Assembly (NCBI GenBank): GCA_016927755.1
Contig: JAFGLZ010000010.1
Span: 1 to 64,000 of the forward strand
From: Phycisphaerae bacterium
Lineage (GTDB): Bacteria > Planctomycetota > Phycisphaerae > UBA1845 > JAFGLZ01
Direction: 5' to 3'
Length of the DNA stretch: 64,000 nt
The notes under the pieces were generated by a model that was not told the DNA's origin, made no database searches, and saw nothing but the letters and a program-made list of their open reading frames with translations. A program made the translations under genes and the position numbers. Below are positions 1 through 8,186 of the stretch, piece after piece (positions within the stretch are counted from its first letter, which is position 1; every line of letters begins with the position of its first letter).

Positions 1-209
1 CGCTACGCCCCCGTCGGCGGTGGGTGTTCACGCGCCCCGCTTTCTCTACCCCTGCCAGGTGCGAGAAAACTGATTCGTCAGGGCTGTTCCGACCCGCCGA
101 AATGGCAATAACACCGCCAGTAAGACGTTTGCCCTCCTGTGTATGCGGTACCGGTATCCGGGTACCTGGCTCCGAGGACTGGAACAAGCCCCGATCGAGG
201 AAACCACTT

Positions 210-1148
210 ATGTTCGGAAAAACGACGGTTCTATTGCTGACAGGGGGAATCCTGGCCTGCTCCGCGACGCGCGCTGCTGCCGAGGCCCCAACCGTTGCCC
301 CTCCCGCAGCGCCTCAGGAGTTGCTCGATCGGGCCTTCAAGCACCTCGACGCCAATGGCGACGGGCAGATCGACCGCACCGAGTTCCAGCAACGCATGCC
401 CCAGATCGCCGGGCGAATCCGTCAGAGCGCCGGACAGCCGCCCAGGATGCCGGGGCGAGGACCGCATGACTTCTCATCGCGCCGCCCGGGATCCCCCACT
501 GGTCGTCCCTGGCACCGTCTTCGGGCGGGGAACCCACCATCTCCGCTTTGGCAGGATGCGGCGCTGGGAATCGCGATCATGCGTCCCCTGGAGCAGATCA
601 TCGATGTCAAGGTCCAGCAGGCCGTCCGCCGCGCGCTGGCGGGGCTGGGCCAAGCATTACCCCAACGCCCTTCTGCCACGGGCTCTGACGTCCGGCCGTT
701 TCTCCGAGGCCCCGACGCGCAACCGGGCAGCCCTCGACGCCCGAGTAGACCCGCCGAGGCGCCTCGGTCGTCAAGCCCCCGCTTCTCGCCTGATCGGGGC
801 GAATCTGCTCCTTCATCGCCCGCCAGCCAAGGCCCCCCGCCACACCCGCGTGCTGGCGCCGCCGGCAAGGCTCTCGTGAATGCCCTGGACGCCAACGGGG
901 ACGGCAAGATCGACCCACAAGAGATCGCTCGAGCAGCGGAATCCCTCAAAAAGCTCGACCGCAACCGAGACGGCGTCTTGGACGAACGAGACCTCCGAGA
1001 AGGCCCGCCCCTCAGGCAACACGCTGCCCAGCCCCCCAAGGCCTCTGCCCACCAGCCGGGAAGGCGCGATCGGATCGGTCGGGAAGCCCCTGACAGGGGC
1101 AAGCCGCGCGCGCCAGAGGCGGGCGTCGCTCCGGCGAGGACCCCCTAG
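210..1148 (+). CDS. secreted EF-hand protein
   Basis: Predicted exported calcium-binding protein of 312 residues. The start is the ATG followed by a signal peptide (MFGKTTVLLLTGGILACSAT, cleavage near the AAAEA run), with GAGG about ten bases upstream. Three EF-hand loops are visible: DANGDGQIDRTE (residues 47-58), DANGDGKIDPQE (227-238) and DRNRDGVLDERD (250-261). Acidic residues sit at loop positions 1, 3, 5 and 9 in the first two. The segment between loops one and two is long, rich in Pro, Arg and Ser, and probably disordered; the C-terminus is similar. Secreted EF-hand proteins of this build are common in Planctomycetota. I cannot assign a partner or process. The EF-hand assignment is firm; the biological role is unknown. 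Confidence 0.8.
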   Translation: MFGKTTVLLLTGGILACSATRAAAEAPTVAPPAAPQELLDRAFKHLDANGDGQIDRTEFQQRMPQIAGRIRQSAGQPPRMPGRGPHDFSSRRPGSPTGRPWHRLRAGNPPSPLWQDAALGIAIMRPLEQIIDVKVQQAVRRALAGLGQALPQRPSATGSDVRPFLRGPDAQPGSPRRPSRPAEAPRSSSPRFSPDRGESAPSSPASQGPPPHPRAGAAGKALVNALDANGDGKIDPQEIARAAESLKKLDRNRDGVLDERDLREGPPLRQHAAQPPKASAHQPGRRDRIGREAPDRGKPRAPEAGVAPARTP

Positions 1149-1270
1149 AGCAGCGTCTGGACCGTAAGCCCAGGCCCAGCAAGATATTACTGACACTATT
1201 AGGGCGGAATCCGCCGTTACACCTATCGGGCCCAACTGATTGTGCCGCTACACCTTCACTGAATATCTGC

Positions 1271-1310
1271 GCCACAACGCGCCAAATGCGTCGGGCGGGG
1301 TGGCATTTTT
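1271..1310 (+). terminator. rho-independent terminator after the EF-hand gene
   Basis: Nested stem: GCCAC (1271-1275) pairs with GTGGC (1300-1304), and CGCC (1280-1283) with GGCG (1294-1297). ATTTTT follows directly. It lies about 120 bases after the EF-hand stop and before the next promoter. Confidence 0.5.
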
Positions 1311-1344
1311 ATGGGGCATGTGGATACCGCTGGAGCCTGGTCGA

Positions 1345-1372
1345 TTGCGGGCCGATGTTGGATGGGTACAAT
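1345..1372 (+). promoter_or_regulatory. putative sigma-70-like promoter of the glycosyltransferase gene
   Basis: TTGCGG at 1345-1350, a 16-base spacer and TACAAT at 1367-1372 (5 of 6 bases of TATAAT). It lies about 57 bases upstream of the glycosyltransferase ATG and after the terminator. The -35 match is weak, so this is tentative. Confidence 0.35.
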
Positions 1373-1429
1373 TGCGTGGAATCGCGTTGAGGCGGGCCGC
1401 GAGACTTGGTCTCTTGAAGTGAGTTGCGC

Positions 1430-3202
1430 ATGCGAACGCTGGTTCACGTTACGCACGAAGCCGTGCAGAAGGTCGGGGGCATCGGGGCGGTCCTGCAGGG
1501 ACTCATCACCAGCAAGGCCTACAATCAGCAGATCGACCGGACGGTCCTGATCGGCCCCCTCTTCACCCGAGAGGGAAACTACCAGTCCAGGCTGGGAAGC
1601 GACGGGGAGGTCTTCTATTCCTCCGTCGACGGCGTGCTGAATCATCCCACGGCACACGTCTGGCAGGACATTGAACGGAAGTTCAACGTCGACGTCGTCT
1701 ATGGACGGCGGACGTTCTACGAAGACGCCACGAACTTCAAGGCCAGCGCCGAGATCATCCTTTTCGACATCCACCGCGTCGACTTCCGTAGGCTCAACGA
1801 GTTCAAGGCCGCGATCTTCAACCATTTCGGCATCGAATCCAACCGCTACGAGGACGTGTGGGACTTCGACCAGTACGTCAAGCTGGCCGAGCCGGCCGTC
1901 GAGGCCATCTACGGCCTGGGCCTGAGCACCGGCGGGCAGTGCGTCGTCGTCGCCCACGAGTTCATGGGCATGCCGACCGCCCTGGCGGCGATCCTGCGAA
2001 ACCACAACGAGCTGCGAACCGTCTTCTGCGCCCACGAGGTCGCCACCGTCCGCAAGCTCGTCGAGGAACATCCCGGGCACGACACCATGTTCTACAACGT
2101 CATGGCCGAGGCCATGGCCGAGGACCTCTACCTCGAGGACATGTTCGGCAACCAGCATCACTACTTCAAGCACGCCCTCATCGAGGCCAGCCGGTTCTGC
2201 GACAACATCCTGGCCGTCGGCGACTACGTCATCAAGGAGCTTCGGTTCCTCGACCCGGACTTCGACGCCGTGGATATCGACCTGTCGTACAACGGCATCC
2301 CGGCGTTCCAGATCACGCCGGAGGAGGCCCAGGTCAGCAGCGAGCGTCTCCGACAGTACTGCGACAACCTGCTCGGCTTTCGGCCCGACCACGTGTTCAC
2401 CCACGTCTCGCGGCTGGCCCCAAGCAAGGCCCTTTGGCGCGACATCCGCATCCTGGAGCACGTCGAGCAGGAGTTCCAGCACAGCGGTAGAACCGGCGTG
2501 TGCTACTTCCTGAACACCGAGCTGCCCCGCCGCCGACCCGAGGACATCTATGACATGGAGCAGTGGTGGGACTGGCCCGTCGCGCATCGAGAGGGCATGC
2601 CCGACCTGTCCAACGGGGAGGCGATCTTTTACACGTCCATCCAGCGATTCAACGCGAGATCGCGGAACCTCAAGGCCCTCCTCGTCAACCAGTTCGGCTG
2701 GGAGCGCTCCCTGTGCGGCACGAAGATGCCCGAGGGCATGGAATTCTGGGACATCCGCAAGGGCGCCGACGTCGAGTTCGGCCTGAGCATCTACGAGCCG
2801 TTCGGCATCGCCCAGCTCGAGGCCCTGTCCGTCGGCGGCATCTGCGTGATCAGCAACGTTTGCGGCTGCGCCGGATTCGTCGACGACGCCTGCGCCGGCC
2901 AGCCTTCGCCTAACGTCATCGTGGGCGACTTCACCGAGATCCCCAAGCCGCGCCCCCCGGCCAGAAACCTCCTGACCATCGACCGCGCCTATCGCGACAA
3001 GGTCGAGACCCGCGTGACCAAGACGATCGCTCAAGACCTGCTGACCCGGCTCCCCAAGACTCCGCAGGACAAGGCCAAGCTCGTCGAGACCGGATACGAA
3101 CTGGCCAGCAAGATGACCTGGGAGGTCGTGGCCAGAAACTACTTCCTCCCCGCCATCGACCGCGCCTGCCAGAAGCAGCGCGTCCTGCAGTTCGCCGGGT
3201 AG
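1430..3202 (+). CDS. glycogen/starch synthase-like glycosyltransferase
   Basis: GT-B glycosyltransferase of 590 residues related to glycogen synthases, which transfer glucose from a nucleotide-sugar donor to an alpha-1,4-glucan. The N-terminus carries the donor-loop signature KVGGIGAVLQGL, comparable to the KxGGLGDV loop of glycogen and starch synthases. The C-terminal half carries EPFGIAQLE (residues 456-464), the E-x7-E motif of retaining GT-B enzymes. The length is nearer to the longer GT3-type synthases than to the roughly 480-residue bacterial GlgA, so exact family membership is uncertain. ATG was chosen as start; a TTG two codons upstream is an alternative. A GH57 glucan-active enzyme lies far downstream in the same window, which fits glucan metabolism but is not an operon link. 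Confidence 0.75.
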   Translation: MRTLVHVTHEAVQKVGGIGAVLQGLITSKAYNQQIDRTVLIGPLFTREGNYQSRLGSDGEVFYSSVDGVLNHPTAHVWQDIERKFNVDVVYGRRTFYEDATNFKASAEIILFDIHRVDFRRLNEFKAAIFNHFGIESNRYEDVWDFDQYVKLAEPAVEAIYGLGLSTGGQCVVVAHEFMGMPTALAAILRNHNELRTVFCAHEVATVRKLVEEHPGHDTMFYNVMAEAMAEDLYLEDMFGNQHHYFKHALIEASRFCDNILAVGDYVIKELRFLDPDFDAVDIDLSYNGIPAFQITPEEAQVSSERLRQYCDNLLGFRPDHVFTHVSRLAPSKALWRDIRILEHVEQEFQHSGRTGVCYFLNTELPRRRPEDIYDMEQWWDWPVAHREGMPDLSNGEAIFYTSIQRFNARSRNLKALLVNQFGWERSLCGTKMPEGMEFWDIRKGADVEFGLSIYEPFGIAQLEALSVGGICVISNVCGCAGFVDDACAGQPSPNVIVGDFTEIPKPRPPARNLLTIDRAYRDKVETRVTKTIAQDLLTRLPKTPQDKAKLVETGYELASKMTWEVVARNYFLPAIDRACQKQRVLQFAG

Positions 3203-3338
3203 GCCGTCTGCGGCAAGGATTGAGCGGCTCTTGACTGTTCGAGAACTAACGCCCCCCAAAGCACGGGCGCCCTACTCGCAAAGCATACCGGCTGCGCGCC
3301 CGTCGAGGCGACCGACCGCGCGTAACCCGCGCCACCGC

Positions 3339-3381
3339 GCCAGGCAACTGGACAAGCCAGACCCCGTCCAGTTACCCTGGC
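3339..3381 (+). promoter_or_regulatory. strong hairpin in the leader of the cobalt/nickel importer operon
   Basis: GCCAGGCAACTGGAC (3339-3353) is almost the exact reverse complement of GTCCAGTTACCCTGGC (3366-3381), with one extra base, giving a stem of about 14-15 bp around a 12-base loop. It ends 22 bases before the cbiM ATG, close enough to affect ribosome loading or to serve as a repressor operator. No T tract follows, so it is not an ordinary terminator. I could not match it to the cobalamin or NiCo riboswitch consensus by eye. Confidence 0.5.
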
Positions 3382-3403
3382 AGTGCGTGACGAGGGGTCT
3401 TCG

Positions 3404-4369
3404 ATGCATATTCCGGACGGGTTTCTAGACACCAAGACAGCCGTTGCGACCGGCGTGATCGCGGCCGCGGGGCTTGGATTTGCCCTGCGGCAGGCTCGTG
3501 AGCATCTCCCTCCAAAGCGCGTGCCCCTGCTGGGACTCTCGGCGGCCTTCGTTTTCGCCGCGCAGATGCTGAACTTCCCCGTAGCCGGCGGTACGTCCGG
3601 TCACTTGGTCGGCGCCGTCCTCACGGCCGTGCTGTTGGGACCGAGCGCCGCCGTCATCGTCATCTCCGCGGTGCTGATCGTCCAGTGCCTGATGTTCGCC
3701 GACGGCGGCATCTCGGCACTCGGGGCGAACGTCTTCAACATGGCGATGGTTGCCGGCGTGGGCGGCTGGGCGATCTACTACCTGGTCAGCCGCGCCTTCA
3801 AGGGACTCTTCGGTCGCGTGTTGGCGGCGGCGTTTTCCGCCTGGTGCGGCACGGTCTTGGCGTCCATCGCCTGCGCGGGCGAGCTGGTCGCTTCGCACAC
3901 GGTCGGCTGGTCCGTCGCCTTGCCCGCCATGGCGGGCGTTCACGCGCTGATCGGCATCGGAGAGGGGATCATTACGGCGTTGGTGTTGGTCGCCGTCGCT
4001 CAGGCTCGTCCGGAGTTGATCGTGGAGCCAACCGGCGCGGCCTCGTCCCGATCCTATGCCGCCGTGGTATGCTACGGTGTCCTGATCGCCTTGGGTCTGG
4101 CCCTGTTCATCTCGCCCTTTGCCTCGGAATCGCCCGACGGGCTGGACATGACGGCGGAGAAACTGGGCTTCGACGGCAAGGCCAATGTGGTGACGCCCGC
4201 GCCCATGCCCGAGTACAAGATCGAGCGAATGTCCGCGGGCAGGCTGGGCACATCTCTGGCCGGAGCGGCGGGAACGGTCGTGGTCTTCGTCTTCTCATGG
4301 CTGCTGGCGCGAGCCCTCGTACCCAGGACCGGGGCCGTAGAGGTGGCCGATCCCCCCGGTCCGGAGTAA
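3404..4369 (+). CDS. cbiM: ECF transporter substrate-capture protein CbiM with fused CbiN/PDGLE segment
   Basis: Membrane S-component of an energy-coupling-factor importer for cobalt or nickel ions (321 residues). The protein starts MHIPDGFLD, the signature N-terminus of CbiM/NikM whose free amine and His2 form the metal site. This fixes the start at the ATG rather than the upstream in-frame codons. Six or so hydrophobic segments follow. The C-terminal part has two further membrane spans flanking SPFASESPDGLD, the CbiN/NikN PDGLE element, so the N-component is fused rather than separate. cbiQ starts ten bases downstream and cbiO overlaps cbiQ, forming one operon. Which metal is carried cannot be decided from the sequence. 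Confidence 0.9.
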   Translation: MHIPDGFLDTKTAVATGVIAAAGLGFALRQAREHLPPKRVPLLGLSAAFVFAAQMLNFPVAGGTSGHLVGAVLTAVLLGPSAAVIVISAVLIVQCLMFADGGISALGANVFNMAMVAGVGGWAIYYLVSRAFKGLFGRVLAAAFSAWCGTVLASIACAGELVASHTVGWSVALPAMAGVHALIGIGEGIITALVLVAVAQARPELIVEPTGAASSRSYAAVVCYGVLIALGLALFISPFASESPDGLDMTAEKLGFDGKANVVTPAPMPEYKIERMSAGRLGTSLAGAAGTVVVFVFSWLLARALVPRTGAVEVADPPGPE

Positions 4370-4378
4370 TCTGGTTGC

Positions 4379-4990
4379 ATGCGCCAGGATTTCCTGGATC
4401 GCCATAGCCGATCCGACAGCATCATTCATCGCCTTCCGGCCGGCGGCAAGCTGGCCGCGGCTCTTGCCGTGGTCATCGTTGTGCTGCTATGGCCGGCAAG
4501 CCACACATCTCTCCTGGTGCTGCCGGCCGGATTCCTGGTCGCCGTGGCGGCATTGAGCCGAATCCCTCCCTGGTTCCTCCTGCGGAGGCTGCTCCTGCTG
4601 GAGCCATTCATCCTGGGCGTCTCCCTGCTCGCCTGGCTGCAGCCTGGAGGCTGGCCGCTTGCCTTGCTCCTGATCATCCGATGCACGCTCTGCCTGCTGA
4701 CGATGATCCTCCTGTCCAACACGACCCCGTTCGCCGAGCTGCTCCGGGTTCTCAAGGCCCTTCGCGTGCCGGGGCTGCTCATCACGACGTTGGCGCTCAT
4801 GTACCGCTACCTGTTCGTCCTCGTTGACGAGGCCCAGCGCATGAAGCGGGCCAGGACGAGCCGAACCTTCGTACAGAAACGCCACCGGGAATGGCGAGCG
4901 TCGGCCACGGTCGCCAGCCAGCTCTTCGTGCGAGCCAGCGAGCGGGCCGAGCGAGTCTATGACGCCATGTGCGCGCGGGGGTGGCAATGA
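4379..4990 (+). CDS. cbiQ: ECF transporter transmembrane protein CbiQ/EcfT
   Basis: The 203-residue T-component couples ATP hydrolysis by CbiO to metal release from CbiM. Four to five hydrophobic segments are seen (for example KLAAALAVVIVVLLW and ALMYRYLFVLVDEA). Two Ala-Arg-containing segments in the C-terminal cytoplasmic part, around ARTSRTF and SERAERVYDAMCARGW, match the coupling helices that dock into the ATPase. The protein is slightly short for the family (about 225-270). The stop overlaps the cbiO start as ATGA, which implies translational coupling. Confidence 0.88.
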   Translation: MRQDFLDRHSRSDSIIHRLPAGGKLAAALAVVIVVLLWPASHTSLLVLPAGFLVAVAALSRIPPWFLLRRLLLLEPFILGVSLLAWLQPGGWPLALLLIIRCTLCLLTMILLSNTTPFAELLRVLKALRVPGLLITTLALMYRYLFVLVDEAQRMKRARTSRTFVQKRHREWRASATVASQLFVRASERAERVYDAMCARGWQ

Positions 4991-5736
4991 CCCCGGCCAT
5001 CGAGGTCCGCGATCTGACTTTTCGGTACGCCGACGGCACCGAGGCCTTGCGCGGCGTCAGCTTTGCCGTGAGCCCGGGCGAGTGCGTCGGGCTCATCGGA
5101 CCCAATGGCGCCGGCAAGAGCACATTGCTGCTCCACCTCAACGGCCTGCTCCCCGAGAGCCCGAGCGGCGACGGCGCGGTTCGCGTCTCCGGAGAGCCTC
5201 TGACCACCGGCAACCTGCATACCGTTCGACGGCAGGTGGGGTTGCTGTTCCAGGACCCGAACGACCAGCTATTCTGCCCCACGGTGTTTGACGACGTAGC
5301 GTTCGGCCCTCAGCAGCTCGGCCTGAGCAAAGAGGAAGTGTCCCGCCGCGTCCGTGAATCCCTGTCCCAGGTCGACCTGCAGGGCTTCGAGAAACGGGCT
5401 CCGCACCACCTCAGCGGCGGGGAGAAGCGTCGGGTGTGTATGGCGGGGGTGCTGGCGTGCGAGCCCACCATCCTGGTGCTCGATGAGCCGACCAGTTCAC
5501 TAGACCCCTACAGCCGCCGCGAGCTCAAGGAACTCTTGCGGCGGATCCCCATCACCAAGCTCATCGCGACGCACGATCTGGAGCTCGTCGTGGAGCTGTG
5601 CTCCCGCGTCCTGGTTCTGGACAACGGCACCATCGTCGCGCAAGGGCCGACGACCCCCCTTCTATCCGACGAAGAGCTGATGCTGCGACACAAGCTGGAG
5701 AAGCCGCACATCCTTCGGCACATCCATCCGCATTAG
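4987..5736 (+). CDS. cbiO: ECF transporter ATPase CbiO
   Basis: ABC ATPase of the cobalt/nickel ECF importer (249 residues). Walker A is GPNGAGKST, the Q-loop is LLFQDPNDQLFCPTV (the DQLF form is typical of ECF ATPases), the signature is HLSGGEKRR, Walker B is ILVLDEPTSSLD, and the switch His lies in ATHDLE. The start is the ATG overlapping the cbiQ stop, with no room for a longer in-frame product. It ends 70 bases from the convergent DUF4838 gene. Confidence 0.9.
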   Translation: MTPAIEVRDLTFRYADGTEALRGVSFAVSPGECVGLIGPNGAGKSTLLLHLNGLLPESPSGDGAVRVSGEPLTTGNLHTVRRQVGLLFQDPNDQLFCPTVFDDVAFGPQQLGLSKEEVSRRVRESLSQVDLQGFEKRAPHHLSGGEKRRVCMAGVLACEPTILVLDEPTSSLDPYSRRELKELLRRIPITKLIATHDLELVVELCSRVLVLDNGTIVAQGPTTPLLSDEELMLRHKLEKPHILRHIHPH

Positions 5737-5806
5737 CCTATTGCTGTCCGCGCCAAGCAGAGAAGCTCGGAGGCAGTGCGGCGAGCCCACGGATCGGGCC
5801 TCTCCG

Positions 5807-8077
5807 CTATCGCCCGTCAGAAGACTCGCCCTTCGGCGTATACAGCCAGATCGGCCGCCAAACGCCACCGACGCTCGTATTGGCCTGCGCCTCGACGGCC
5901 AACGTGTTGGCCTGGCCCGGCTGGATCTTGCCCGTTACCTCGAACTCGAATGGCGCGTGCCAGCCCACCCCGTTGCCCATCCCGTGGAGTCGGACGTGGA
6001 CCGCCTGGCCGTTGATGTGGATCGTTCCTCCCTCGTCGAGCGCGCCCACGTACAGGAAGAGCCGCTTGCCCTTGCACTCGGTGGGAACCTTGAACGTGCA
6101 CCGCCCCCAGGCGGTCCCCCAAGACACCTGATCGAGCTGCTTGAACCACATCTCATCGCCTTTCAGGCGGTGCCACGCACCGTCGTCGAAGCCGGGCGTC
6201 GTCCAGTCGGCCGGCGGCGCGCCGACCTCGTCCTCGAACTGCACGCGCCACGTGTCGGGGAACTCCAGCCACACCTCGTTTCGCGCCCGGAAGTCCTTCA
6301 TTCTGGGCAGGTAGTTCTGCTCCCGGGCAAGCCGTCTTGCCAGCCATCGCTCCGGCTGCGTCTTGAGCATGAAATCCTCGTTGGTCTCGCGCAGTCTCTT
6401 CAACACAGGCTCGATGTTCGTCTCAGCCGCGGCCATGGCGCTGTAGTAACCCCCGGACACCAGATGCTGCCCGACCATGAGATAGCCCTCGAGATAGCGC
6501 AGCCCCATGTCGACCATTTCGACGCGCGTTTGGGGCGGGTCTTCATGCGCCTCGGCGAGGGCCGCATCCATGGCCGATCGCATCCGGCGAACAAGTCCCT
6601 CGGGGTAGATCGCGGTTATCTTCTTGTCCGTCCAACCGGCGTGCACGTCCTTCTGACGATAGCAGGCGGCCAGCGATTCGTAGTACCGGCGCATGGCATC
6701 GCCCGCCCACATGAAGAACTCGTTGATGTAGCTGTCGAACAAGGCGTTCGGATCTCGCGTCGCGTCCCACTGCAACTGAGCGCTGATCCACAGGTTGGGC
6801 GACGTAATCGCCCAAGAGTCATGACATTCCCAACTGAACCCCTTCACGCCCATCTTGTGATACAGGGGGATCGCCGTGGCATGGGCGGTGTAGAGCGGGC
6901 TGGGCAGGTCGAGGTGCCCGACGGGCGGGTCGTAGTCGTAGATATAGACGTTCTTGCTCAACTCGCACCAACGAGCCAGGGCCGCCCGCATCTTCTGCCG
7001 AGATTCGCACCACTCGTCGGCGATCGAGTGGAGCACGCAGAACGGCTGGGCCGTCAGCGTCGGGGCGAGGTTCGGATGGACCTTCTCGCGCTGCGGCGGC
7101 GCCGTGTGGTTCATATACGCGTAGAAGCCCAGTCTCGCATCAGGGAAGTCCTTGGCCACCCGCTCGGCCACGCCGTTCCAGAAGACCATCAGACGATCGG
7201 TCACCCAGGGCTTGCTCGGGTTGAACGGGTCATTCTGGCCAATGTCGAGCGCCCGACAGGCCGGGCACTCGCAGAAACGGTTGTTGTCGTTCGGGCTGAG
7301 CGAGGCCGTGTGCGGACCGGCCGGATTCTTCTTGAAGGCGGCGATGATCGTCTCGGCCGCGATGCGGATGACCTCGGGATTGGACGTACACAACTGGAGC
7401 GGCTGACGCTTGCCCCCGACCAGCGAGTAGTACTCCGGATGGTCGTTGAAATACTTGTCGGAGGGCACCAGGTGGTCGAAGTTGTGGCTCGCGCGGATGT
7501 ACGGATCGCTCCCCTGGCGGTTCCGTCGGGCCCAGTCCGCGAACCGCCGCGCGCACGCGGGCGAGTTCGCGCCCCAGGCGTACCAGATGCAGCGCATGCT
7601 GAACGACGGCGCGTGGCGATACGTGAACGGCTCGACCTTCAGCGACCGTCGTCGCGGAACCGACTCGCCGACCGCCCCGGGCATGAACCAGCGGCACCCC
7701 AGCCGGTCCAGCCACGTGTAGACCGCGTGACGGACGCCCGGGGCGCCCCCGCCCAGCAAGAGCAAGCAGTCCCTTTGTACCGTCAGCAGGACCTCTTCGC
7801 TGGCCAGTTCCGGAAGGTCCTTTGCCCCTTTGGACACCGCCTCGTCGCGCGTGCCCACGAAGATCGTTCCGGCGTCAGGCGGACCGACCTCGATCGGCAG
7901 TCGGGCCGCCGTCATCCGACCGAGGATCCGCTGCAAATCGCGCACGCACTCGCCGTACGCGTCCGGCTCGAGCGTCCGAATGACGGCCTTCGGCTGGCAG
8001 TCATACGCGATGTCCATCGCGCTAGCCGATGAAGCCGCCCCCAAGATCCCGAACAGCAGCACCCTATGAAACCACAT
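5807..8077 (-). CDS. exported DUF4838 protein, alpha-glucuronidase-like
   Basis: Predicted secreted carbohydrate-active protein of 756 residues. The start chosen is the ATG with GGAGG nine bases upstream, giving a signal peptide MWFHRVLLFGILGAASSASA. Residues from about 30 to 120 resemble the GH67/GH20 N-terminal domain (FVGTRDEA, GVRHAVYTWLDRLGCRWF). The central part is DUF4838, recognised by SLSPNDNNRFCECPAC. The last 150 residues look like a beta-sandwich sugar-binding domain (LFLYVGALDEGGTIHINGQ), as in GH2 enzymes. DUF4838 proteins sit in polysaccharide-use loci; the substrate is unknown. It is the last gene of a minus-strand run with GH42 and the Tat sugar enzymes. Confidence 0.82.
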   Translation of the reverse strand: MWFHRVLLFGILGAASSASAMDIAYDCQPKAVIRTLEPDAYGECVRDLQRILGRMTAARLPIEVGPPDAGTIFVGTRDEAVSKGAKDLPELASEEVLLTVQRDCLLLLGGGAPGVRHAVYTWLDRLGCRWFMPGAVGESVPRRRSLKVEPFTYRHAPSFSMRCIWYAWGANSPACARRFADWARRNRQGSDPYIRASHNFDHLVPSDKYFNDHPEYYSLVGGKRQPLQLCTSNPEVIRIAAETIIAAFKKNPAGPHTASLSPNDNNRFCECPACRALDIGQNDPFNPSKPWVTDRLMVFWNGVAERVAKDFPDARLGFYAYMNHTAPPQREKVHPNLAPTLTAQPFCVLHSIADEWCESRQKMRAALARWCELSKNVYIYDYDPPVGHLDLPSPLYTAHATAIPLYHKMGVKGFSWECHDSWAITSPNLWISAQLQWDATRDPNALFDSYINEFFMWAGDAMRRYYESLAACYRQKDVHAGWTDKKITAIYPEGLVRRMRSAMDAALAEAHEDPPQTRVEMVDMGLRYLEGYLMVGQHLVSGGYYSAMAAAETNIEPVLKRLRETNEDFMLKTQPERWLARRLAREQNYLPRMKDFRARNEVWLEFPDTWRVQFEDEVGAPPADWTTPGFDDGAWHRLKGDEMWFKQLDQVSWGTAWGRCTFKVPTECKGKRLFLYVGALDEGGTIHINGQAVHVRLHGMGNGVGWHAPFEFEVTGKIQPGQANTLAVEAQANTSVGGVWRPIWLYTPKGESSDGR

Positions 8078-8186
8078 GGCAATAACCTCCGCGACAGCCA
8101 GGACAGCGGCGCGCGTTACATGGGCACGTGTTCTGCCCATCCGTAAAGACGAATCAATAGTCTGAAGGTTAACACTCCTTCTTGCC

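Noticed and set aside
1256..3259. A 667-codon open frame on the minus strand opposite the glycosyltransferase gene
   Set aside because: It mirrors the codons of a clearly recognised enzyme in GC-rich DNA and its translation matches no family pattern.
3203..3403. Cobalamin riboswitch before cbiM
   Set aside because: No B12-box-like consensus was found; only the single hairpin is supported.
5741..8032. A long plus-strand open frame opposite the DUF4838 gene
   Set aside because: The minus strand carries a signal peptide and family motifs; the plus frame is rich in Arg, Pro and His as in antisense artefacts.
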